Shown: positions 56,970 through 64,000 of the stretch, one piece after another
Layout of the letters: every line of letters starts with the position of its first letter
Numbering within the stretch: position 1 is the stretch's first letter
Assembly: GCA_900475325.1 (NCBI GenBank)
Contig: LS483371.1
Coordinates: 4,836,001-4,900,000 of the forward strand
DNA: 64,000 nucleotides
Origin: Paucimonas lemoignei
GTDB taxonomy: Bacteria > Pseudomonadota > Gammaproteobacteria > Pseudomonadales > Pseudomonadaceae
Direction of reading: 5' to 3'
Program-made: the position numbers and the translations under genes
Notes under the pieces: model-generated
Databases searched by the model: none
Seen by the model: only the letters and a program-made list of their open reading frames with translations
Told to the model about the DNA's origin: nothing

Positions 56970-57488
56970 TTACAACGGCATGGTGTAGTGCAGCGCGTAA
57001 CTCTCTATACCATCATTCGGCTGCTTGATACCCGCGTTTGAATAGTGGGTAGCACGGATGCCGATTTCGTGGCCGCCGTTGAAGCGCAGGCCGAAGCCAA
57101 TGCGGTCTTCAAAGTTGAACGCCGAGCCAAAGTCTTTTTCTTCGTACTTGGTGTTGGAGAACACTGCGACGCCTACGCCCAGCTCAACGTACGGCTTGAC
57201 GGTGGCTCCGGAGAATTCGTAAACCAATACCGGCGAGAACGAAAGGCTGTTGTTGCTCGAGCCTTTGTCGCCATCCCAATAGGTGTAAGCGCCATCCCAA
57301 TAGCCGGTCAGGCGGCCAACGTCGCTTTGCAGCCAGCTTTGGTCCCAATCAAACTTCATACCCAGGCGATAAGTCTGGGTGGTCTGCCCGGTCTGCCCGA
57401 CCGAAAACTCGACACCCGCCGCTTGAGAAAGAGAGGTTTGCCCCAGTAAAGCGGCCGCAATCGCAGCCAAACAAAACAGACGCTTCAT
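56970..57488 (-). CDS. pagL: Lipid A 3-O-deacylase PagL
   Basis: 172 aa with a signal peptide (LAAIAAALLGQTSLSQAAG). The catalytic triad spacing matches PagL exactly: His148, Ser150 and Glu162 in ATHYSNAGIKQPNDGIESY. It forms an outer-membrane beta barrel and removes the R-3-hydroxyacyl chain at position 3 of lipid A, dampening endotoxin recognition. C-terminal LHYTMPL ends in a hydrophobic residue. Monocistronic, downstream of murI. Confidence 0.93.
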   Translation of the reverse strand: MKRLFCLAAIAAALLGQTSLSQAAGVEFSVGQTGQTTQTYRLGMKFDWDQSWLQSDVGRLTGYWDGAYTYWDGDKGSSNNSLSFSPVLVYEFSGATVKPYVELGVGVAVFSNTKYEEKDFGSAFNFEDRIGFGLRFNGGHEIGIRATHYSNAGIKQPNDGIESYALHYTMPL

Positions 57489-57601
57489 CAGAAACTTCCT
57501 ATTTACGCATGCAGTTATTAGGTTTTTTACCGCTATCCGATGCTATAGAAATCTGGCGACGCGCCTTAGTTCATAGCAAAAGAGTGCATTTCACGATTTT
57601 T

Positions 57602-58402
57602 TTACAAACCGAAGCTTCGCACACTGTCAGATTTTTTCCATAGTGCAGGTAGGATGTTTCCGAAAAAAGTGGGATCAGCGCTGGTCCAGAACATCGTTTC
57701 ACGTGCCGGCCCCTCAGCGAGCAGCTCTTGCTGGCCGAGCAAACGCTGCAGTTGCCGCGCGACGGCGTGACCGGTGTCGATCAAGCTGATCGACTCAGGG
57801 ATCATTTCCCGCAGCAGGGGTTTGAGGAAGGGATAGTGAGTGCAACCCAGGATGATCGTGTCGCAACCCGCGTCAAGCAGGGGCTCGACATAGCTGTGCA
57901 GCAAGGCGCGAATCGTCGGGCTGAACAGGTCGCCGGTTTCGATCAACTCCACCAACCCAGGGCAGGGTTGGGTCACGACACGCACGTTACCGGCAAAACG
58001 ATCAAGCAACGCAGCAAACTTGGCGCTCTGCAGGGTCCCGGTGGTCGCCAGTACGCCGACCACACCACTGCGAGTCGCGGCCGCAGCGGGTTTGACCGCT
58101 GGCTCCATGCCGACAATCGGCCAGCCGGGATACTGCTCACGCAATTGGGCGCCCGCTGCCGCTGTTGCGGTATTGCAGGCCAGCACCAGCGCTTTGGCGC
58201 CCTGCTCGCGAAAGAATCCGGCGATGGTCATGCAGCGTTGGCGAATGAATTCCGGCGACTTTTCACCGTAGGGAATATGCCCGGCATCGGCCACGTACAG
58301 AAGCGATTCTGCGGGTAACAGGGCGCGTATTTCGCCCAACACCGACAAACCGCCCACGCCGGAGTCAAACACGCCGACCGGCGCATCACTGGCTTTGTTC
58401 AT
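57602..58402 (-). CDS. murI: Glutamate racemase
   Basis: 266 aa from ATG 58402; the frame opens ten codons earlier. Catalytic cysteines in [11 protein letters not shown] and [12 protein letters not shown], start [14 protein letters not shown]. It makes D-glutamate for peptidoglycan. The start overlaps the moeB stop by 17 bases, so it is the last gene of the hemA-prfA-prmC-moeB-murI operon. Confidence 0.95.
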   Translation of the reverse strand: MNKASDAPVGVFDSGVGGLSVLGEIRALLPAESLLYVADAGHIPYGEKSPEFIRQRCMTIAGFFREQGAKALVLACNTATAAAGAQLREQYPGWPIVGMEPAVKPAAAATRSGVVGVLATTGTLQSAKFAALLDRFAGNVRVVTQPCPGLVELIETGDLFSPTIRALLHSYVEPLLDAGCDTIILGCTHYPFLKPLLREMIPESISLIDTGHAVARQLQRLLGQQELLAEGPARETMFWTSADPTFFGNILPALWKKSDSVRSFGL

Positions 58403-59147
58403 GCTCACCGCACACGCTGCAACCCGGATCACGCTTGACCTTGAGCTCGCGAAAACGCGTGGTCAAGGCGTCGATCAACAACAAACGCCCCACCAGCGGC
58501 TCGCCAAAACCGGCCAGCAGTTTCAGGGCTTCCAGGGCTTGCAGGCTACCGACCAGCCCCACCAGCGGGCCGAGCACACCAGCTTCGCTGCAGGTCAATT
58601 CAGCTTCGCTGCCGTGGCCGTATAAGCAGTGGTAACAAGGACTGTCGGCACGGCGAGGGTCGAATACCGACAATTGCCCTTCAAGGCGAATGGCGGCGCC
58701 GCTGACCAAAGGGACGCGTGCGGCAACGCAGGCGGCATTGACCGCACCGCGCGTGGCGAAATTGTCGGAGCAGTCCAGCACCAGATCGACAGCCTGCACC
58801 GCCGCCGATAAAGAATCGGCATCCAGTGCAGAGGGATGAGCGACCAGCGCGATCTCGGGATTGATCGCCGCCAGCCGGGCCATGGCCGAGTCAACCTTGG
58901 TCTGCCCGACACTGTGGCTGTCGTGGAGGATTTGCCGCTGCAGGTTAGTCAGATCGACGGTGTCGAAGTCCGCCAGATGCAGCTCACCCACCCCGGCAGC
59001 GGCCAGATACAGCGCCACGGGCGAACCCAGGCCACCGAGGCCGACGATCAAAACCCTGCTCTGCTTGAGCTTGAACTGGCCGTCGATGTCGACATGCTGC
59101 AACAGAATCTGTCGGCTGTAACGCAACAGTTCCTGATCACTCAGCAC
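58386..59147 (-). CDS. moeB: MoeB/ThiF-family adenylyltransferase
   Basis: 253 aa. Nucleotide-binding [32 protein letters not shown], and zinc ligands CYHCLYG and CSVCGEH. It adenylates the C terminus of MoaD (or ThiS) for sulfur transfer in molybdopterin or thiamine synthesis. No rhodanese tail. Overlaps prmC by 7 bases. Confidence 0.93.
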   Translation of the reverse strand: MLSDQELLRYSRQILLQHVDIDGQFKLKQSRVLIVGLGGLGSPVALYLAAAGVGELHLADFDTVDLTNLQRQILHDSHSVGQTKVDSAMARLAAINPEIALVAHPSALDADSLSAAVQAVDLVLDCSDNFATRGAVNAACVAARVPLVSGAAIRLEGQLSVFDPRRADSPCYHCLYGHGSEAELTCSEAGVLGPLVGLVGSLQALEALKLLAGFGEPLVGRLLLIDALTTRFRELKVKRDPGCSVCGEHEQSQ

Positions 59148-59974
59148 GGCAGACGCCCGAAGGTGATGCGCTCATGGTCGCCCAGGTCGCGGCGGGTCTG
59201 GATTTTCTCAAAACCATGGCTGCTGAGCAGATCCCGCACTGCGGCGCCTTGGTCGTAGCCATGCTCCAGCAGCAACCAGCCTTCAGGATTCAGGTGCGCG
59301 GGGGCTTGATCGATGATCAGACGCAAATCGTCCAGACCATCCGCACCGGCCACCAGCGCACTGTTGGGCTCGAAGCGCACGTCGCCAGTGACCAGATGCG
59401 GGTCCTCGTCGGCGATGTACGGCGGGTTGCTGATGATCAAATCGAAGCGCTTGCCTTCAAGCGAGCCGAACCAATGGCTGCTGAGCACCTTGGCATTATC
59501 GAGCTGCAGGCGCTGGCGGTTGCGTTCGGCCAGGGCGACGGCTTCGAGCACCCGGTCTACGGCTGTTACTTGCCAGGCCGGTCGCTCGCTGGCCAGGGCC
59601 AACGCGATGGCGCCTGTGCCGGTACCCAGGTCGAGCACCTGGCTCTGCGCGAATGCAGGCACCAGCTCCAGAGCGGCTTCGACGAGCATTTCGGTTTCAG
59701 GACGCGGGATCAACGTGTGCGGCGCCACTTCCAGGTCCAGCTTCCAGAAACCCTGCTGGCCGAGAATGTAGGCAACGGGCTCACCGGTCTGGCGACGTTG
59801 CAGGTAGGACGCGAATTTCAGCGCGGCTTCGCTGCTGACGATCCGCTCCGGCCAGGTGTGCAGGAAACTGCGTGGCTTACCCAGCGCGGCTGCCAGCAGC
59901 AGCTCCACGTCCAGGCGTGCGGTCGGAGAATCGGGCAGTTCGGCGCTTCTTAACAAGCTGGCGATGATTGTCAT
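59141..59974 (-). CDS. prmC: Peptide chain release factor N5-glutamine methyltransferase
   Basis: 277 aa. The catalytic NPPY is in LIISNPPYIADEDPHLV and the AdoMet site in VLDLGTGTGAIALALAS. It methylates the Gln of the GGQ motif in RF1 and RF2. Starts directly after the prfA stop, giving enzyme and substrate in one operon. Confidence 0.96.
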   Translation of the reverse strand: MTIIASLLRSAELPDSPTARLDVELLLAAALGKPRSFLHTWPERIVSSEAALKFASYLQRRQTGEPVAYILGQQGFWKLDLEVAPHTLIPRPETEMLVEAALELVPAFAQSQVLDLGTGTGAIALALASERPAWQVTAVDRVLEAVALAERNRQRLQLDNAKVLSSHWFGSLEGKRFDLIISNPPYIADEDPHLVTGDVRFEPNSALVAGADGLDDLRLIIDQAPAHLNPEGWLLLEHGYDQGAAVRDLLSSHGFEKIQTRRDLGDHERITFGRLPC

Positions 59975-61057
59975 TTACTCACCCAGTGCCGCTAGTTGGT
60001 CTGCCTGATATTCGGCAAGTAGCGGCTCTATCACTGCATCGACTCCACCGGCCAAAACTTCATCCAGCGAATACAAGGTCAGATTGACGCGGTGATCCGT
60101 TACTCGCCCCTGAGGGAAGTTGTAGGTACGAATACGCTCGGAACGATCCCCCGAACCGACCAGCAGTTTACGCTCACTGGCAATGGCATTGGCAGCGGCG
60201 CTGGTTTGCTGGTCATTGAGTTTGGCAGATAGCCAGGACATCGCGCGGGCACGGTTCTTGTGCTGCGAACGTTCTTCCTGACACTCCACGACAATACCCG
60301 ACGGAAGGTGGGTGATGCGGATCGCCGAGTCGGTCTTGTTGACGTGCTGACCACCGGCACCGGACGACTTGTAGGTATCGATGCGCAAGTCCGACGGATT
60401 GATCTCGATAGCTTGCTGTTCATCCGGCTCGGGCAGCACGGCAACGGTGCAAGCCGAGGTGTGGATACGGCCCTGGGATTCGGTTTCCGGAACCCGTTGT
60501 ACGCGATGCGCGCCCGACTCGAACTTGAGCTTGCCGTAGACATTCTCGCCTTCAACCCGGGCGATCACTTCTTTATAGCCGCCATGCTCGCCTTCGTTCT
60601 CGGACAGAATCTCCACCCGCCAGCCGCGACGCTCGGCGTAACGCGAATACATGCGGAACAAATCGCCGGAGAAAATCGCCGCCTCGTCGCCGCCGGTACC
60701 GGCACGGATTTCGAGGAACACGTTACGCCCGTCGTTAGGGTCCTTGGGCAGCAGCATGCGTTGCAGCTGGCTTTCCAGATCGGCCAGCAACTGCTTGGTC
60801 TCGCGGACTTCCTCGACGGCCATTTCGCGCATGTCAGGGTCGCTGTCCTTGAGCAGCGCCTGGGCGCCCTCCAGGTCAGCGAGCGCCTTGAGCAATTGCG
60901 TGTAGGCCGCGACGATCGGCTCTACCTCTGCGTACTCACGGGAATACGCGCGAAACTTGGTCTGTTCGGAAATGACCTCCGCATCGCCAAGCAATGCAGT
61001 CAGTTCCTCAAAGCGGTCGCTGAGGATATCCAGCTTATTGAGCAGTGAAGCTTTCAT
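59975..61057 (-). CDS. prfA: Peptide chain release factor 1
   Basis: 360 aa. The GGQ motif is in [20 protein letters not shown]; the codon-recognition tripeptide region and [18 protein letters not shown] are typical. It ends translation at UAA and UAG. ATGA overlap with hemA (61054-61057), and immediately upstream of prmC. Confidence 0.97.
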   Translation of the reverse strand: MKASLLNKLDILSDRFEELTALLGDAEVISEQTKFRAYSREYAEVEPIVAAYTQLLKALADLEGAQALLKDSDPDMREMAVEEVRETKQLLADLESQLQRMLLPKDPNDGRNVFLEIRAGTGGDEAAIFSGDLFRMYSRYAERRGWRVEILSENEGEHGGYKEVIARVEGENVYGKLKFESGAHRVQRVPETESQGRIHTSACTVAVLPEPDEQQAIEINPSDLRIDTYKSSGAGGQHVNKTDSAIRITHLPSGIVVECQEERSQHKNRARAMSWLSAKLNDQQTSAAANAIASERKLLVGSGDRSERIRTYNFPQGRVTDHRVNLTLYSLDEVLAGGVDAVIEPLLAEYQADQLAALGE

Positions 61058-62331
61058 TGCGGGGGTTTATCCGTCGAGCCCTCACCGAGGGCAAATAGTT
61101 CCTGGGCCATGGCCAGCGCATCGAGGCGGCCTTCGGCAGAGAGTTTTTTCAGTTGCACACTGGGTGCATGCAGCAATTTGTTGGTCAGCCCGCGAGCCAA
61201 CTGGACCAGCACGTCTTCGGCGTTGCCACCGTTGGCAAGCAGGCGCTGGGCCTTGAGCAATTCTTCGTCACGCAACCGCTCGCTTTGCTGGCGATAGGCA
61301 CGCAGCACATCCACTGCCGCCAGTTCGCGCAGGCGAAACATGAAGTCATCGGCGCCGATCGACACCAACGCTTCGGCCGCCTGCGCAGCCCCCTGACGGC
61401 TCTTGAGGTTCTCGGCGACCACTTCATGCAAGTCATCGACGGTGTACAGGTAAACGTCGTCGAGTTCACCAACCTCAGGCTCGATGTCCCGGGGCACGGC
61501 GATGTCGACCATGAAAATCGGCTTGTGCTTGCGCAGCTTCAAGGCGCTTTCCACCGCGCCTTTACCCAGAATCGGCAATTGGCTGGCAGTGGAACTGATC
61601 ACGATGTCGCTGTTGACCAGCTCGGCCGGGATGTCCGAGAGCAACACCGCGTGGGCCCCAAACTCGGCCGCCAGAATGCTCGCGCGTTCCAGGGTCCGGT
61701 TGGCCACCACGATGCGCTTGACCCCCAGGTCGTGCAAGTGTCGGGCTACCAGGGTGATGGTTTCGCCTGCGCCGATCAGCAACGCCTGACTGCGCTGCAA
61801 GTCGCTGAAAATTTGTTTCGCCAGGCTCACAGCCGCAAAAGCGACCGACACCGGGTTTTCGCCAATCGCCGTATCGGTGCGTACCTGCTTGGCAGCGCTG
61901 AACGTGGCCTGGAACAGCCGGCCGAGCAGCGGACCGATGGTGCCAGCCTCTCGGGCCACGGCATAGGCTGATTTCATCTGACCGAGAATCTGCGGCTCAC
62001 CCAAGACCAGCGAGTCGAGCCCGGAGGCGACCCGCATCATGTGACGAACGGCCGCATCGTCGGCGTGCACATAAGCGCTCGCGCGGAGCTCTTCGAGGCT
62101 CAAATGATGGTAATCGGCGAGCCAGGCGAGGATAGTTTCCGAGCCGAGCTGGTCCTGTTCGATGTACAACTCACTGCGATTGCACGTTGAAAGAATCGCC
62201 GCTTCGCGGCTATTGGTCAGGCGGCAAAGCTGCTGAAGAGCCTCAACCAGCTGCTCTGGCGTAAATGCCACGCGCTCGCGGACGTCTACCGAGGCAGTCT
62301 TATGGTTGATACCAAGTGCAAGGAAGGCCAT
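61054..62331 (-). CDS. hemA: Glutamyl-tRNA reductase
   Basis: 425 aa. N-terminal [20 protein letters not shown] and the catalytic Cys in [11 protein letters not shown], followed by [20 protein letters not shown]. It reduces glutamyl-tRNA to glutamate-1-semialdehyde, first step of the C5 haem route. First gene of the operon; divergent from the TPR lipoprotein. Confidence 0.97.
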   Translation of the reverse strand: MAFLALGINHKTASVDVRERVAFTPEQLVEALQQLCRLTNSREAAILSTCNRSELYIEQDQLGSETILAWLADYHHLSLEELRASAYVHADDAAVRHMMRVASGLDSLVLGEPQILGQMKSAYAVAREAGTIGPLLGRLFQATFSAAKQVRTDTAIGENPVSVAFAAVSLAKQIFSDLQRSQALLIGAGETITLVARHLHDLGVKRIVVANRTLERASILAAEFGAHAVLLSDIPAELVNSDIVISSTASQLPILGKGAVESALKLRKHKPIFMVDIAVPRDIEPEVGELDDVYLYTVDDLHEVVAENLKSRQGAAQAAEALVSIGADDFMFRLRELAAVDVLRAYRQQSERLRDEELLKAQRLLANGGNAEDVLVQLARGLTNKLLHAPSVQLKKLSAEGRLDALAMAQELFALGEGSTDKPPQ

Positions 62332-62557
62332 TCATGGTCGCTGGTGGTGACGTGAAGCCGGCAATTGTCCTACTTCACTAGACTCAGAACAACCACCGCT
62401 GACTATTGTCCTAATAGAGCTGCTCTTCAGACGCCCCCTTTGAGGGCAATGCGCGCAGGTAAAAACAGCGTCCCAGCAGTTTTCGAACCGGCTGTGGGTT
62501 TGCTCCCGGCCTTGTGTCATGATGCTCCAACCGCAGGTAAGTCGTCCCTTCTTATAT

Positions 62558-64000
62558 ATGAATAGATCCTCCGCGTTGTTCCTCGCCCTTGCCTTTCTCA
62601 GCGGCTGCCAGACCATGGCACCCGAGCAGACGCAGCCCGCACCTGCGCAGAAAGACACCGTTCCCGCACCTGAAGCCAAGCCTCAGGTGTATGGCTCGTT
62701 CACCCAGGAAACACTGGTCAGCCTGCTGAGCGCGGAACTGGCCGGTCAGCGCAATCGTTTCGATATCGCCCTGGACAACTACGTCACCCAGGCGATCAAC
62801 ACCCAGGATCCGGGTGTTTCCGAGCGCGCCTTTCGTATCGCCGAATACCTGGGGGCCGATCAGGCCGCACTGGACACTTCGTTGATCTGGGCCAGAAACG
62901 ATCGAACCAACCTCGAAGCGCAACGTGCGGCCGCCATTCAACTGGCCCGCGCCGGGCGCTACGACGACTCCATGATTTATATGGAGAAGGTTCTACAGGG
63001 TCAGGGCGACACGCATTTTGATTTCCTCGCGCTGTCGGCTTCCGAGACCAATCCGGAAACCCGCAACGCCTTGCTGACCAGTTTCGACCGCCTGCTGGTG
63101 AAGTACCCCAATAACGGCCAGCTGATTTTTGGCAAGGCTCTGCTACTGCAGCAGAACGGCGATGCGGAAAATTCGCTGAAACTGCTGGAAGACAATCCTC
63201 CCAAGGAAGGTGAAGTGGCGCCGATCCTGCTGCGCGCTCGCCTGCTGCAAGGCATGAGTCGTGGCAAGGAAGCGCTGCCGATCCTGGAAAAAAGCATCAA
63301 GAAGTACCCGGACGACAAACGCCTGCGCCTGACCTACGCCCGCATGCTGGTGGAACAGAACCGCATGGAAGACGCCAAGGTGCAGTTCTCAAGCCTTGTG
63401 CAGCAGTTTCCCGATGACGACGAACTGCGTTTCTCACTGGCGCTGGTCTGCATAGAAGCCAAGGCCTGGGACGAAGCAACCGGCTATTTGCAGGAGCTGA
63501 TTGCCCGGGAAGCTCACGTCGATTCGGCGCACCTGAATCTGGGCCGCATTTACGAAGAGCGTAACGATCCACAAAATGCGCTCAACGAATACGCTCAGGT
63601 TGGCCCTGGCCCTGACTTCCCAGCGGCTCAATTGCGTCAGGCAGACATCCTGATGAGCAATGGCGGCGCGGCGGAAGCGTCCAAGCGCCTGGCCGAAGCC
63701 CGTGAGGCGCAGCCTGATTACGCCATTCAGCTGTACCTGATCGAAGCCGAAACCCTGGCCAACAACAATCAGGCCGATCGCGGCTGGCAGGTGTTGAATC
63801 AGGCACTCAAGCAATACCCCGACGACCTGAATCTGCTTTACACCCGCTCGATGCTGGCCGAGAAACGCAACGATCTGGCCCAGATGGAAAAAGACCTGCG
63901 CGCCATCCTCAAGCGTGAACCGGACAACGCCATGGCCCTCAATGCTCTGGGTTACACCTTGTCCGACCGCACCACGCGTTACGCAGAGGCCAAGGAACTG
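62558..64000 (+). CDS. TPR-repeat lipoprotein (5' part; runs off the window)
   Basis: At least 481 aa, cut by the window end. The signal ends FLALAFLSGC (Cys17), so an outer-membrane lipoprotein is expected. The rest is a chain of about ten TPR-like helical repeats (for example AHLNLGRIYEERNDPQNALN, and ALNALGYTLSDRTTRYAEAK). Protein-interaction scaffold in the periplasm; the same position in pseudomonads precedes lolB, which would lie beyond the edge. The ribosome site is weak. Start divergent from hemA. Confidence 0.9.
   Translation, partial: MNRSSALFLALAFLSGCQTMAPEQTQPAPAQKDTVPAPEAKPQVYGSFTQETLVSLLSAELAGQRNRFDIALDNYVTQAINTQDPGVSERAFRIAEYLGADQAALDTSLIWARNDRTNLEAQRAAAIQLARAGRYDDSMIYMEKVLQGQGDTHFDFLALSASETNPETRNALLTSFDRLLVKYPNNGQLIFGKALLLQQNGDAENSLKLLEDNPPKEGEVAPILLRARLLQGMSRGKEALPILEKSIKKYPDDKRLRLTYARMLVEQNRMEDAKVQFSSLVQQFPDDDELRFSLALVCIEAKAWDEATGYLQELIAREAHVDSAHLNLGRIYEERNDPQNALNEYAQVGPGPDFPAAQLRQADILMSNGGAAEASKRLAEAREAQPDYAIQLYLIEAETLANNNQADRGWQVLNQALKQYPDDLNLLYTRSMLAEKRNDLAQMEKDLRAILKREPDNAMALNALGYTLSDRTTRYAEAKEL

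Overview
The window is chromosomal DNA of a Pseudomonas, most likely from the fluorescens/syringae side of the genus. The gene order hpt/upp-uraA/hemH/YfcH-like/FAD protein/DUF523-DUF1722/MerR/photolyase, the murI-moeB-prmC-prfA-hemA block, mqo next to a PA4642-type gene, cysZ next to trxB, and the dense REP palindromes all point there. No rRNA, tRNA, IS element, prophage or CRISPR array was seen. Most of the window is core genome; the one small variable patch lies at about 37.5-38.7 kb.

Layout. 0-3.6 kb: end of a possible PilZ-type gene, a MerR regulator with a degenerate cobalamin-binding-like domain, a membrane-anchored monooxygenase-like protein, then folM-DUF1244-HopJ. 3.8-6.7 kb: trxB and a 2-Cys peroxiredoxin (minus strand), cysZ. 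7.4-17.1 kb: glycosyltransferase, old-yellow-enzyme, glutathione peroxidase, slyD, DUF3565, pta, an acyltransferase, an OmpA-like lipoprotein and an HD-GYP phosphodiesterase. 17.3-25.8 kb: a minus-strand locus of an AlkK-type acyl-CoA synthetase, DUF1302, DUF1329 and a MalT-like LuxR regulator. 25.9-36.1 kb: LysE exporter, a D-2-hydroxyacid dehydrogenase, rsmC, a yybP-ykoY manganese riboswitch controlling a GDT1/UPF0016 transporter, an M48 lipoprotein protease, a dCache chemoreceptor, an unusual SRAP protein, two small minus-strand genes and an acyltransferase. 36.4-42 kb: YajG-like lipoprotein, a ParE-type toxin-antitoxin pair, mqo, PA4642-type gene, hpt. 42.1-46.3 kb: upp-uraA, hemH and a TIGR01777 epimerase.

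46.5-56.8 kb is the most interesting region. A renalase-like FAD protein plus a TIGR02450 Trp-rich protein are followed by a tightly overlapping operon: DUF523/DUF1722, MerR, CPD photolyase, SnoaL-like, SDR, FAD oxidoreductase, DUF1365, CFA-synthase family and DUF2878. Both transcription units carry upstream copies of a T(G/A)TACA-N12-TGTACA motif. Two near-perfect copies flank a good sigma-70 promoter of the operon and one copy lies before the FAD gene. This matches the operator described for class II LitR (PplR) light-responsive MerR regulators of P. putida. The operon therefore looks like a light-induced DNA-repair and membrane-lipid photoprotection regulon, autoregulated by its own MerR gene, although no LOV photoreceptor is encoded in the window.

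56.9-64 kb: pagL, then murI-moeB-prmC-prfA-hemA as an overlapping minus-strand operon, and a divergent TPR lipoprotein that runs off the end.

About twenty inverted REP pairs of several sequence families (GTGGGAGCGAATTC, GTGGGAGCGAGCTTGC, GTGGGACCGG, GTAGGAGC) lie between genes. None lies within the overlapping photolyase operon or the murI-hemA operon.
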